Positions 20,290 to 32,215 of a DNA stretch of 64,000 nt are shown in pieces; the first letter of the stretch is position 1; every line of letters begins with the position of its first letter. Below the pieces are notes generated by a model that worked only from the letters and a program-made list of their open reading frames with translations, had not been told where the DNA came from and ran no database searches. Source of the stretch: Coccinella septempunctata (lineage: Eukaryota; Arthropoda; Insecta; Coleoptera; Coccinellidae); contig NC_058194.1 of assembly GCF_907165205.1 (NCBI RefSeq), positions 6,485,730 through 6,549,729 of the forward strand, read 5' to 3'. A program made the position numbers and the translations under genes.

Positions 20290-20590
20290 GCCGAACCCCA
20301 TATGGTTTCTTCGGATTACTAATGAAATTTTGAATATTACCGATTCCGTAATTGAACTCATATTCGAAATCCGTTGTTACATTCTACAGGCACTTTTCTA
20401 TGAGGAATTTGAATATGATATTATTGAATTTTTTGATCCAGTCATTTTCGAGATAAGACAGGGATTTCTGATTTTTCAAATCCAAACTGTAATTGAAAGT
20501 TCTTTCGTCTTGCTGCATTTTTTTTGCTGATTTCAAAAATGTATCATAAACTTTCTGATTCTCTGTTGAATTATAAATAGGCTGGCTTAC
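20290..20590 (+). repeat. Repeat K, copy 1
   Basis: Matches 25165-25440 in reverse complement over roughly 250 bp (GAGGAATTTGAATATGATAT, CAGTCATTTTCGAGATA). Nature unknown; the other copy lies about 200 bases from CACCCTGTAT, a string common at insect repeat termini. Confidence 0.6.
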
Positions 20591-20599
20591 CATAGCAAT

Positions 20600-21105
20600 C
20601 GTTGAATATGCTTTATCTTTTATGAACCTGAGCCTCTATGATTGGAATCACGGATTGCTGAATAAATATTTCGATGATTGTCATCGTTTGTTCTAATAAT
20701 AAGAATGAATTCAGATGCATACCACCCGACGATATGAATATCGACAAGTGTAACGATCTGAATTGAACTAGCCAATTTGCCATCGTCAAGGCCCCAAATG
20801 GAGTACACCACTCCACCGAAGAAAAGCAGATGCTGACCATGGATTCGGCCTCATCAGAGCAACATAGCATTTTTCTACGGTGGAGAACCTTTGGAATTGA
20901 TGGAACTTTATTCAATGTTGGTATGGTCTTCTGGGTATTATTTACCCAGAGCGCCACCCAACATGAAACGGTGTCCGATTCAATCCCCTCCAGATAGAAA
21001 CCAAGACGAGGACAATAGCATATGTCCCATGTTTTCCCTAATTCAGTAGTTCAGTACGCCGTTCGCTTTGCGAACGTCAGACGCATGATGAATTGAGAAG
21101 TCTGG
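20600..21105. repeat. Unclassified repeat segment, partly duplicated at 22680-22790
   Basis: 20690-20785 recurs as a direct repeat at about 22685-22785 (CAGATGCATACCACCCGACG, then GAATATCGACAAGTG). No gene is recognisable. Confidence 0.5.
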
Positions 21106-21113
21106 GAACGCGC

Positions 21114-21129
21114 CACAGATTACAGAGTA
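21114..21129. mobile_element. Micro-insertion 11 (16 bp, non-palindromic)
   Basis: CACAGATTACAGAGTA flanked by GAACGCGC (21106-21113, 21130-21137). The insert is not palindromic, but a close relative appears in reverse at 34989-35004 between another direct repeat, so the sequence has been inserted more than once. Confidence 0.65.
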
Positions 21130-21548
21130 GAACGCGCTCAGATCACGGCAGAAATGATGCCAGCGGTACAGTAATGAAGAATCGAATGATAAGTATTTAC
21201 CCTGTGTGATTTATGAAAGAATAACAGTATTTGATATTCAGGGTTTAATATTAAGATATAATAGTGATTGGCGACGTTTCGGGCAGTGCCCTTTTTCTAG
21301 CCTGTAAAAAACAATGTACACAATGTAAAAACAACAAGAACAAACAAACAATTTATGAGTATTATAAAATTTTAAAACTTAGTTAGATAGAGATCTAATT
21401 CTTTTATTACTTTTGAAATAATTTATTTATTTAATTTAGTTATTTCCCAACTTGTTTGTTGGATGTCATTGGGGTTATGATTTTAAATGATCCTGGAGTT
21501 GTCACGTCAATAATGATTTCTTCTTCTTGTTTGTTTTCGTTGGTCGGC

Positions 21549-21900
21549 TTATTTGAGACTGTTCAAAATAGTGGAGTAGATGTTGTGAAGGTATCTAATG
21601 TCTGATCTGTCATTAATGGATTTTTCATTTTGTATTATGTGAATCATTTCGAGAATTTCTCTAGATTTCTTATTTCTTTCTCGGTCCAATACTATAGTCT
21701 CGTCATAATTGAATGTATGTCCATTCTCGGTTTTGTGCTTGTAAAGTGCTGTTTGTGTTTTGAAGTACTTGTGTCCTTTCAGTCTGTCTTTCAGTTTTTG
21801 TTCTGTCTGTCCTATGTATACACCCTCACAATTATTGCAATTGATCTTATATACCACATGAGATGTTTTCTCTATCGGAAAAAATAGGAAACATCTTGAA
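21549..21900 (-). pseudogene. Penelope GIY-YIG endonuclease fragment, left copy
   Basis: Contains TSHVVYKINCNNCEGVYIGQ and then EQKLKDRLKGHK, the GIY-YIG signature of Penelope C-termini, followed by HKTENGHTFNYDE and the ending IYSTILNSLK. The homologous part begins near 21870; residues upstream come from the junction. It encodes only the nuclease, so it cannot retrotranspose itself. Confidence 0.8.
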
Positions 21901-22309
21901 ACCCTACAGCAACGTAAAAATTGCGCACAAACCACACATTCAAATTAAACAACTATATAGCAAATTAAAATCACCAACACCATTAACAGAAACATCTCAT
22001 GTGGTATATAAGTTCAATTGCAAAAATTGTGAGGGTGTATACATAGGACAGACGGAACAAAAACTGAAAGACAGACTGAAAGGACACAAGTACTCCAAAA
22101 CACAAACAGCACTTCACAAGCACAAAACCAAGAATGGACATACATTCAATTATGACGAAACTATAGTATTGGACCGAGAAAGAAATAAGGAATCTAGAGA
22201 AATTCTCGAAATGATTCACATAAAACAAAATGAAAAATCCATTAATGACAGATCAAACATTAGATACCTTCACAACATCTACTCCACTATTTTGAACAGT
22301 CTCAAATAA
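21863..22309 (+). pseudogene. Penelope GIY-YIG endonuclease fragment, right copy
   Basis: 148 codons: the tail of the reverse transcriptase/linker (NILKPYSNVKIAHKP, LYSKLKSPTPL), then the Cys-rich FNCKNCEGVYIGQTEQ and the rest of the GIY-YIG fold, ending IYSTILNSLK. It is slightly longer at its N-terminus than the left copy and otherwise nearly identical. In active elements this domain nicks the target for priming. Truncated, hence non-autonomous. Confidence 0.8.
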
Positions 22310-22667
22310 GCCGACCAACGAAAACAAACAAGAAGGAGAAATCATTATTGATGTGACAACTCCGGGATTATTTAAAATCAGTGTTTAAAATCATAACCCC
22401 AATGACATCCAACAAACAAGTTGGGAAATAACTAAAAATAAATTATTTCAAAGATAATAAAAGAATTAGATCTCTATCTGAAAAAGTTTTAAAATTTTAT
22501 AATACTCATAAATTGTTTGTTTGTTCTTGTAGTTTTCACATTGTGTACATTGTTTTTTACAGGCTCGAAAAAGAGCACTGCCCGAAACGTCGCCAATCAC
22601 TATTATATTTTAATATTAAACCCTGAATATCAAATACTGTTATCCTTTCATAATGAAGAATGATCAC

Positions 22668-22825
22668 GCCTAAACGGTGAGGCAATGAATACAATAATAA
22701 GAATAAATTCAGATGCATACCACCCGACGATATGAATATCGACAAGTGTTGCGATCTGAATTGAACTAGCCAATTTGCATCTGAATTTATTCTTATTATT
22801 GTATTCATTGCCTCACCGTTTAGGC
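22668..22825. repeat. Hairpin with 50 bp perfect-looking arms
   Basis: GCCTAAACGGTGAGGCAATG... at 22668-22717 is mirrored at 22776-22825. The loop contains the segment also found at 20705-20785. Confidence 0.7.
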
Positions 22826-22847
22826 AGTGTTCCAGAAAAAATATCAC

Positions 22848-24908
22848 CCTGTAGATCTTCTATCAGATCGATTACATCCTAATAAAACACAGATATCGAA
22901 ACGCAATAAAAACAGTAAAAGCTTACCCTGGTGCGGACGTATCATCTGATCATAATCCTCTTATTGCTAGGTTTCAGTTACAACTAAAAAAGATGCAAAA
23001 CAAGCATAAAGTTGATAAACTAGACATAGAGAAACTAAAATCAGAGAAAAACTTAAACAACAAATCAACGCAAACTTAGAAAAAGCCACCACCAAATCTC
23101 AGCAAAATGAGGAAAGCGCAGAACAACAATGGCAGTTCCTTAAAACAGCACTTATAGAACCAAGTAAAAAAGAACTTATAACAAGCAAACATAAGAAAGA
23201 AGATTGGATGACAGACAGAATCTTGGAGTTAATGGATGAAAGAAGAAGATGCAAGTCAAATAACAACATTCGATACAAGCAGCTGCAAATCCAAATAAGG
23301 CGAAAAATAAGAGAAGCAAAAGAAACATACTTCTCTGATAAATGTAAGGAGATAGAAGATTTACAAAACAAGTATGACAACGTTAATCTAAACAAGAAGG
23401 TCAAAGAGCTCGCGGGAATGAATAAAAGAAATACTTCAAATATACTCCTCGACAAAGAAGGAAATATCATAATGGAAACTGAACAAAAACTAAAGCGATG
23501 GAAGGAATACATAGAGGAATTATTTTATGACCAGAGAATGGAAGAACATCAAGATGGAGATGTAGGACCTGAAATAACTAAGTGCGAGGTTGAACATGCA
23601 CTTGAATCCATGAAAAATAAGAAATCTGCAGGCCCAGACGAGATACCAAGTGAGTTGCTTAAATTAATTAACGACAAAAACATAGATATTTTGGTGAGTT
23701 TATACAACACAATTTACAATACAGGAATTATACCAAAGGAAATGTTAACATCAACATTCATATGTCTATCGAAAAAAGTTAATGCCAGAGAATGCAGCGA
23801 CTACCGAACCATAAGCTTAATGTCACATACATTAAAAATTCTCCTTAAAATTATACATACCAGAATACGTTCCAAACTAGAACTGGATATTAGTGAGAGT
23901 CAATTTGGCTTCCGAAATGGGGTTGGCACAAGAGAGGCATTGTTTTCTCTCAATGTGTTGACTCAGAGATGCCTGGATGTTAATCGCGACTTCTATATCT
24001 GCTTTATAGACTATAATAAAGCTTTTGATAAGGTAAAACACTACCAACTTATAGACCTTCTTAAGAACAAAAACCTGGACAAACAAGATGTAAGATTAAT
24101 TTCAAATCTGTATTACAACCAACGGGCCACAGTAAAAAATGGGCAGGAAAGATCTGAGGAAATGGAAATAAAGAGAGGAGTCAGGCAAGGTTGCATACTA
24201 TCGCCCTTGTTGTTTAATGCGTACTCGGAGCAAATTATACTAGAAGCCTTGGAAAGTGAGACAGCTGGTATAAAGGTGAATGGAGTCTTGATCAACAACA
24301 TCAGATATGCTGACGATACCGTAATAATAGCTGACTGTCTGGAGGATTTAGAGAGAGTTATGAACAAGATATTAAGATGTAGCGGGAAGTACGGACTTTC
24401 TCTTAATGTCAAAAAAACCAAGTTCATGAAAATCAGCAAGAACAATGACCCAAACGAAATACTGCTGGTTGGAGGTCAGCAGGTCGAAAGAGTAAAAAGA
24501 TACACTTACTTAGGAACACTTATAACAGAAAACAATGACTATACCGCAGAAATAAAAACTAGAAGAGAAAAAGCTCGTTCCAACTTTATAAGAATGAAAA
24601 AAGTCCTGTGTAGCAAGGATCTGACATTGCATCTCAAACTGCGATTGGCAAAATGCTACGTACACAGTGTGCTCTATTATGGGGTGGAAGCATGGACGCT
24701 AAATGCAGATGCAATGAGGCGTCTTAACTCTTTTGAGATGTGGACCTACCGAAGAATTCTGAGAGTTTCGTAGACGGATCGTATCACCAACATCGAGGTG
24801 CTAAGAAGAATCGGTAAAGAAAAAGAAGTTGAACGTACCATCAAGGAGAGAAAGTTACAATATTTGGGACACATAATGCGAGGCGAGAAGTACAATATCT
24901 TACAATAT
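22848..24908 (+). pseudogene. RTE-type LINE fragment: endonuclease end and reverse transcriptase
   Basis: Starts within the endonuclease C-terminus (QIDYILIKHRYRNAIK, SSDHNPL), frameshifts near 23045-23070, then stays open for 521 residues (23208-24773). Reverse transcriptase motifs: SAGPDEIPSELL (140-151), D268 in CFIDYNKAFD, GVRQGCILSPLLF (324-336), and YADD at 367-370. A TAG at 24771-24773 interrupts the C-terminal region, which continues in frame (EVLRRIGKEKE, KLQYLGHIMRGEKY) to about 24908, where the element is truncated. This organisation and the motif wording are those of RTE-clade elements. It is in the sense orientation of LETM1 transcription. Confidence 0.85.
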
Positions 24909-25164
24909 CTTTTTTTTCTTAAACTCACTTAAGGAATCTCCCCTTTTCGTTCGTACGTTCAATTTAGGAACACCCTGTATGAAAGAGAAAATTATTCGAC
25001 TGTCGGTGATTCCTATCACAGAAGGTTGAGTTTACATAGACTTATGTGGAGTTCACGAGCCCTAATGCATTTTAAATGGTCGCTATGGTTACGCCAGCCT
25101 ACTGAAAATTCAACAGTGAATCGAAAAGCAGGAAAAAGTATTGAATTTTTTTCCTTATGTTATA

Positions 25165-25440
25165 TTCATGTGAATAGCGACATGTGATACATTTTTGAAA
25201 TCAGCAAAAAAATTTCAGCAATATGAAAGAACTTTTAACTATGGTTAACATTTGAAAAATCAGATATCCCTGCCGTATCTCGAAAATGACTGGATCAAAA
25301 AAATTTTTAATATCATATTCGAATTCCTCATAAAAAGTGCCTGTAGAATGTAACAACGGATTTCGAATACGAGTTCGAATAAGCGAGTTATTCAGTTTCA
25401 TTGAAAATGACAATTTCTCAATTTTCGTTCATAACTCAAA
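25165..25440 (-). repeat. Repeat K, copy 2
   Basis: Reverse complement of 20290-20590, starting near a GTGATACATTTTTGAAATCAGC string. Together the K copies bracket the Penelope pair and RTE fragment as distant inverted repeats. Confidence 0.6.
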
Positions 25441-26000
25441 ATCTATGAACTATGGACGTTAGGTTGGATCAGCAGCTGTCATTGACGTAACCTATCTATG
25501 TACCTAACTTCAGCCATCAGCTGACCCAGATTTGTACTTTTATATTTCAGTTAGACCTAAAACTGCAATAATATCAACTTCCAGTCATTCTTATTTTCAC
25601 CGCCCAACAATTTTTCCCCATGCCAGTTATGTACAGTTAATTCAAAATGAGGATCTTTCAAAATTACTACATTGAGAGGTTAATGTTCAGTTTCGTAAAC
25701 AATTGAATTGACTTAGTTTATGAAGGAAGATATAGAAACATCTTGAGTAAGTAAAGGGTTTATGCACATCTAGGTGGGAGTTTTCAGGTATCTATCTAAA
25801 AAAAAATCTGTCTAAGGAGAATTATTCAATGTTATGATATATTATGTATCCTGAAATCTAAAATGCATTGATGTTGAAAATCACAGCTCATGGAATATTT
25901 AAACTGTAATGTTCTAACATTCCGAATTGATTCAAGATTAAGACTATTGTCTTAATGGAACCATAGTTTTTTTAATACATACAACGTATGTATAATCACC
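25441..26000. other. LETM1 intron sequence, no gene seen
   Basis: AT-rich, with no open frame longer than background and no repeat boundary that I can define. Confidence 0.45.
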
Positions 26001-29000
26001 TATATATAAGGGGGATGGACTCATTTAATACCAAGGATTATAGATCATGTTTTATAATATTATAATCCCTGTAATGTACTCAGAAAACAATTTTGTTTCA
26101 TTCTGACAGCTCTAGAATGTACTCGGAAAAAATTTTGTTGCATTCTGACAGCATTAGAACGCCACCTCCAACAATCAAATGAACCGATTTTTTTTTCTAT
26201 TCAGAATTTTTTAAGGATTCCTTCTCCCGAAAATAAATCTGTTCAAAATGACCGACCGAGGAAGTTGATGGCTAAAGTACATAGAGGGACGAGTAAAATA
26301 TTTTAACATGATGTTTTGTTCATAATAGAGCTTCGAGGATCAAAATGAACCATTCCGTCTAAAATTAGACGCATATTCCTCATTTTTTAAGTTCTGTACA
26401 GCCGGCCAAGAAAATTGGTGGATAGAGGAATCTTTTGAGTATCCCTTCTCCACAAGATAAGTCAGTTCGAAATAGCCGGCCAAAGAAATTGATGGCTAAA
26501 GTACATAGAGGTATAGCTAAAATATCCTTACATAATTTTTTTGTTCATACTACAGCGCCGAGGATCAAGATGAACTATTTAGTCTACGATAAAGCGCATA
26601 TTCCTCATTTTTCAAGTTCAGTATGGCCAACCAAGAAAATTGATGGATAGAGGAATTTATCAGTATGTACTCAGAAAAAAATTTTGTTTCATTCTGACAG
26701 TATTAGAACGCCACCTCTAACGATCAAATGAACCGATTTTTTTTCTATTCAGAATTTTTTAAGGATTCCTTCTCCAGAAAACAAATCTGTACAAAATGAC
26801 CGGCCGAGGAAATTGATGGCTAAAGTACATAGAGGGATGAGTAAAATATCCCTAACATAATTTTTCTTTCATACTACAACTCCAAAGATCAAAATGAACT
26901 ATTCAGTCTAAGATGAAGCGCATATTCCTCATTTTTCAAGTTCAAAAGCCCGATCAAGAAAATTGGTGGATAGAGAAATATTTTAAGAATTCCTTCCCCA
27001 TAAGATAAGTCAATTCAAAATAGCAGGCCAAAGAAATTGATGGCTAAAGTACATAAAGACTAAAATATCTTAACATAATTTCTTGTTTATAATAGAGCTT
27101 CGAGGATCAAATAGCTATTCCGTCTAAGATTAGGCGCATATTCCTCATTTTTCAATTCAATTTTCATTCAGTTCAAAATGGCCGACCAAGAAAATTGTTG
27201 GAAAAAAGAATGTATCAAAATGTACTCATAAAAAATTTTGTTTCATTCTGAGAGCCCTAGAACCCCATCTCCAACGATTAAAGTGAACCGATATTTTTTA
27301 TTCCATTCAGAATGTTTTAAGGATTCCTTTTCTAGAAGATAAGTCAGTTCGAAATGACCGGCCGAGGAAAGTGATGGTAAAGTACATACCCAGGTGACCA
27401 GTAACATATCTGTTATGTTTTCTCGGGAGATCGAATAGGGAACTTTGTTATGTGTTATTTTTCTGTAACCATTACGTATCTGATACGATATTTAGGATGT
27501 ACCTGTGCTGTATTTAAATTATATCCACATTTTGTAAATTTCATGTACCCGCTCCAAGATATCCACGTAACATATTTGTAACATTGTTCTTTATTTGCCA
27601 TGTATCATTTTGAGATCATCGACAGAGCATGACACCATAAGCGTTTTAACTACCGTCGAGGGCGCTGTAAAACGTAAACAAATATGGAGGATTGTGAGAA
27701 ATACTATTGATACTGCTGTCGTTTCAATATTTATTTATTATCATTTAGACGTTTTGTCAGTTGAATAGTGGATTACTGAAAGTGAAGTGCAGATATTGAA
27801 AGTTTGATAAGTTATTTGTGTGTCATAGTGATTTTCCAGTGAAATGGTGAATTACTGAAAAGAAAGTGCTATGGATATCGAACTGTAGGTCAATAAATCA
27901 TTTCTCGTATTTTCATAGCAGTCCTATAAAACATAATAGGCTATGGTTGTATTATATCCAGCATATAAAAATTATATTTGAATAAATAATGTCCTGTTTG
28001 ATGTAAATTTCGATATAGGTTATTTTCTCACGTGTTGCATGTACCTCATATGTAGAAATAAATGAATAAATCATATACCTATATTGAAAATTTTTTCTTC
28101 AGAAAGATATGAAATATGCATATAGTATTCTTATCATTTTCATAACGCATAACATGGACAAAATTCTTCTAAAAACTTTTTGACCTAAGCCAAAAGATTA
28201 ATGAGCTGTTGATTACTCTTTTTATGGAATGCAGGAAAGTGCAAAGACCAGAAAGACATGTCCTAATCTTTCTTGGAAAACAATAATCATGAACCCAGCA
28301 GTTTGCATGATGTAATTTATTCTTTCTAGTTCTATTAGTGTGCACTAATTTTGTAATCTGAAATGTATGAAAATATATTGTTTTTGAACATTAGTTCATT
28401 CGTTCACATACCTCACCGAACTGATGTGAGATGTTTTTGAATTTTATTTTTAAAAATGATTGATAAACACACTATTTGAAAAATCAAAATTCGAGTTCAT
28501 TATTATTGCAATAGTTTATATTAATTTCCATAATTTTTCATCTTTTTATTGAAAGCGTTTTTAATAACAAATGAAACATAATAAACATAACACATGTAGG
28601 TAATATATATAGATCTCCCATGAAACAAATATTTGCATGATCCATGTTTGAACTATTTATGCTCCTTTCAGAAAGGAGATGTGTTCCTTGTTTGAGGCGG
28701 ACATAGGAGCATAGCTACTACATAAGCGTTCTGTATTTGTACTCTTAGTGTGATATATCGGTTATAAAACAAGGAGCGCGGGATACATTTCTGCTTCATA
28801 ACTGTTATGAGATATGGTCACCTGGGTAGAGGGTTGACCCAAATATACTAACATAATTTTTTGTTCATACTAGAGCTCCGAGGAACAAAATGAACTATTC
28901 AGTCCACGATGTAGCGCCTATTCCTCATTTTTCAAGTTCAAAATGGCCGGCCAAGAAAATTGGTGGATAAAGGAATGTATCAGAATGAACTCAGAAAAAC

Positions 29001-29611
29001 CACATCCAATGATGAAAATGAACCGATATTCTTTTTACGATGGAGCGCATGTTCCTCGTTTTTCTTCTAAAATTTAAAATGGTCATCCAAGAAAATTGAT
29101 GGAATGGATGCATTGGGAAATGAATTTTCTTGGCCATTTTAAATTTTCAAAGAAAAAACAGGAACATACTCTCGATCGTAGACGGAATACCAGTTCGTTA
29201 TCGTTTTATCCTTGAAGTTGGAGCTCCAGGGCTATAAGAAAGAAATAGAAATTTTTCTGAGTAAATCTGATACATTTCTCTATCAATTTTATTGGCCAGC
29301 CGTTTTACACATTCGAAAAAATATGAGAAACATGCTCTCGATCGTCTACAGTATAGTGGTGGTTCATTTTAATCGTTAGAGCTTGGGCTCTAGGGCTTTC
29401 CGAATGAAAAAAATCATGTTAGGATATTTATTTATTTCTCTATTAAGTCTATCTATCAATTTCTCTGACGGTATATTTTGAATAGATATTTCTCCTGGCG
29501 TAGAAATCCATAAAATATTCTGAATAGAAAAAAAACGTATGAAATTATAGATTATAAACCCTAATTTATAATCCTTGGTAAGAAATCACTCCATCCCTCC
29601 TTGGATATAAC
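26001..29611. mobile_element. Large inverted-repeat element N with internal degenerate tandem repeats
   Basis: The ends are imperfect inverted repeats of about 45 bp, including GGGATGGA, then ACCAAGGATTATA. The left half contains repeated units of several hundred bp (AATTTTGTTTCATTCTGACA; GATGGCTAAAGTACATAGAG; CATATTCCTCATTTTTC recur at 26.1, 26.5, 26.7, 27.0 and 27.2 kb); the right half (from about 29030) carries related units in inverse. No protein is encoded. A separate TA-flanked element is nested at 27389-28826. Confidence 0.65.
27389..28826. mobile_element. TA-flanked DNA element (1.44 kb) inside element N
   Basis: Ends CCCAGGTGACCA / TGGTCACCTGGG with TA on both sides. The empty site is visible in neighbouring N units (AAGTACATAGAGGG), where the insertion reads AAGTACATA[element]TAGAGGG, so the TA duplication is firm. 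The interior holds no transposase. Confidence 0.85.
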
Positions 29612-30359
29612 TCATTATTTATTAGCTTCGGCATTCTATTCTAAATAAGGGAAAAAATTAACAGACTGCAGCATTGATATAAGACATGCGGTATTAACCG
29701 TGGTGGAATAGTCGTTCTTGAAACTGGCCGGGGGTAAACATCACTACAGTGTATAAATCGGGTTGATTTGATTGATTGATTTTATTTTAGCTTATGACTT
29801 TTTATTATTGATTTGTTTGTAAAAGATGGATCCCCCGAAAACATAGATGTCTGGGCTTACTAGTCTATAAGTTAATTTGATATCGGGAAGGTCCGAAAAA
29901 ATAGTAGGAAATGTTCCTCTCCACTCAGAGAAACATTATCATTCATTAGATGAATGTAAACTTCTTGGTAGGGTGTTTGGAATTAGTGGTTGGAGTATGC
30001 TGCTTGGGTGGTCTGGCATGGTGATTTCGGCTTCTATACTTAATGACATCTTCAACATATGGGATGTTAAGGTCTTTATGTGCAGATTCCGGCTGGAAAC
30101 ATACCACGGTGCTTTGACTATAATTCGTTGTATTTTTGATTGGCTTTTTTGAATCATAGCAGTATAAGATTTGTTTGCGCAACCCAAGAGTTCTATTCCA
30201 TATATCCTATTATATTGGTTTAATTATGGTCTTGTGCAATAATATTTTGTTTTCAAGTGATAACTTTGATTGTCTGCCAGTCGGTCATTGGATTTTTTCA
30301 TTTTAATATCAGTTTGATTCCTTTAATATAAATAATAAATAAATTACATGAAATATATA
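29612..30359. other. LETM1 intron sequence, no feature recognised
   Basis: Includes a 91-codon open frame (29877-30152) and overlapping minus-strand frames without recognisable motifs; I do not call a gene. Confidence 0.4.
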
Positions 30360-31200
30360 TCGCCAAGGATGCCTCAATGGCGGACGATAGCTGTCGTTAT
30401 GGCTGTGCGACACATGAAACTATACAGCACATCACCGGGGGATGTCAGAAGTTCGCGGGCACGGAGTACAAAAATAGACATGATGCTGTTGCCAAGATTC
30501 TTCACCAAGAATTGGCACTAAAACACCAACTTCTAAGTTCGAAAAAGGTTCCTTATTACAATTACCATCCGGATGCTGTGTTGGAAAATGAACATCACAA
30601 GCTCAACTGGGATCGCACGGTTCTGACAGACCGGAAAATAACCCACAATAGACCAGACCTCATATTGCTCAATAAGAAAGAGGACAGAGCACTATTCATC
30701 GATGTGTCGATTCCAAATAATAACAATCTTCTAGATAGGCACACTGAAAAAATTTCAAAATACAGGGATCTCGAGGAATAAACCAGAAGACAGTGGAAGC
30801 TGAAAGATATCAAGACCATCCCTATTGTCATTTCATCTACAGGCTTGATACCGAAGAAACTACTGAGAACTTGAGGAAACTTCAATTGGACGAAAATATC
30901 TATAGAGTGATGCAGAAGGCGGTACTGCTCGGAACGGCGAGAACTGAACGCAAGTACATGGGGAATGCAGAGGAACACCGTCTGCGCCGACAGGAAGTGC
31001 GGGTGGAGCAGGAATCCAACCTACAGCAGGGAGGCGAGGAGCGACCCGGACCCGACCACCACCACGAGCCCGAAAACCTGGAAAGGGCTCCAACAGAGCT
31101 AAATCCTGTTGATATCTGAGATATCTGGGATAAGTTAATTTTTCTCTGGAGAGGAGTGTGAAAGCCGCAAGGCTAAAGTCATAATTTATTTGCATTTCAA
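30360..31200 (+). pseudogene. 3' fragment of an R2-like LINE: zinc knuckle and restriction-like endonuclease
   Basis: The frame 30377-30781 has a CCHC knuckle, C-x3-C-x7-H-x4-C (CRYGCATHETIQHITGGC), then a PD...D segment (NRPDLILL ... ALFIDVSIPN), the pattern of the C-terminal restriction-like endonuclease in R2-group elements. A stop follows, and homologous sequence resumes in other frames (IPIVISSTGLIPKKL, then RKLQLDENIYRVMQKAVLLG), so at least two frameshifts/stops are present. The 3' tail has a small GCCGCAAGGC hairpin near 31160. The reverse transcriptase is missing. Confidence 0.65.
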
Positions 31201-31255
31201 AAGTTATTAGAAATAATTAATTAGAAATGAGGTCAAATCAGATAGATAAAGTAAG

Positions 31256-32110
31256 CTATTTAAAGTTCCTACAACCTATAAAAAATTCATCTAGTGAATA
31301 AGGTTCGATGCTAACTAGGAAGGGGTATACTTTCTTCTTATAGTCATTGAGTTCTTTAATAGTTCTCAGACTTTTTGGAAGTGAGTTATATAACTTCATA
31401 CACATATATTTACTATTATTCTGAGCTAGACTGAGGGAATGTTTAGGATACAAGAAGGGTGCCCTACGTCTAGTGTTGTTAACATTTAAAAATTCTTCAA
31501 AGAATTCAGGATATTTTCTGATAAATAACATACCTCTATGTATGTATAGCCCGACTACAGTCAACAAGTTATCCCTTCTGAACACTCCCCTACAAGTTTC
31601 ACGGTATTTCATTTTGTTGATGACCCTAATGGCCAACTTCTGTATCCTGAGGACCTTAAACAACTGATTACTGTTGCCCCAAGTCACCATACCGTATGTG
31701 GAATCCCGTAGTGTTCAAGCTTCTGTATCAGTTGTTTGTGGTTGACAGAATCTAAGGCCTTCGAAAGGTCCAAGAAGAGCCCTACAGGTCTTCCTCCACA
31801 TTATCCACGGCATCGACGAGTTTACTTGTTAGCGCTGGAAGACTTCAGTCTCTGTATTTCTATTCTTCCTGAAACCATGCTGGTGATTGGTGAATATTCC
31901 AAATTTTCTGAAAAAGGACAGCAATCTGTTAGATAATATTTTCTCAAAGAGTTTCGCAAAAGTTGTTAAAATGCTGATGGGGCGATAGTTCTTCATTGCA
32001 GTAAAGGTCCTTTCTTATAGCAGGGTCTGATAATTGCCAGCTTGAGGTTGGTACTTGGTAGTACAGATCCAACTCTCCGATTGCAGATTGGTCCAAAAAA
32101 GTGGATCTCC
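31256..32110 (-). pseudogene. CR1/jockey-like LINE fragment, degenerate
   Basis: Minus-strand frame 31690-31256 matches the C-terminal domain of CR1/jockey reverse transcriptases (WGNSNQLFKVLRIQKLAIRV, MCMKLYNSLPKSLR, YSLDEFF). Upstream, in broken frames, are reverse transcriptase motif A (FLDLSKAFDSVNHKQL, about 31720-31790) and the YRPI.IL / AKLFEKIL region (31925-32010). The palm segment with YxDD is deleted between them, so the copy is dead. Confidence 0.7.
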
Positions 32111-32215
32111 TGGCCTGCTAGTTAATAAATAAATTCAATGAGACAAATCCCTAATGTTATAGGTTAAGTTACACCCATTAATATACTGTTTTTCATCTTC
32201 ATAATAATGTTTCAG

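Larger units (their letters stand above)
21190..22655. mobile_element. Head-to-head pair of truncated Penelope-like elements
   Basis: About 650-700 bp arms in inverse orientation meet near 21870-21990. Each arm encodes a GIY-YIG nuclease C-terminus reading outward, then a shared 3' region ending GCCCGAAACGTCGCC, with a GAAAC string as in Penelope ribozyme/LTR-like regions, and a common tail (GTTTGATATTCAGGG-type). The reverse transcriptase is missing from both. Inverted 5'-truncated partners are common for Penelope elements. Confidence 0.75.
15303..32215 (+). other. LETM1 intron 2 (about 16.9 kb), a retroelement-filled intron
   Basis: The donor is GTGAGA after VEDVLK and the acceptor is TTTCAG at 32210-32215 before VIEIIGKENV, which restores the conserved LETM1 sequence across the EF-hand. 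It holds at least five retroelement fragments and one 3.6 kb inverted-repeat element, together most of its length. The other intron is 56 bp, so the expansion is insertional. Confidence 0.9.

Noticed and set aside
29877..30187. Overlapping open frames in the LETM1 intron as genes
   Set aside because: Short, on both strands over the same bases, with no recognisable domain or splice context.
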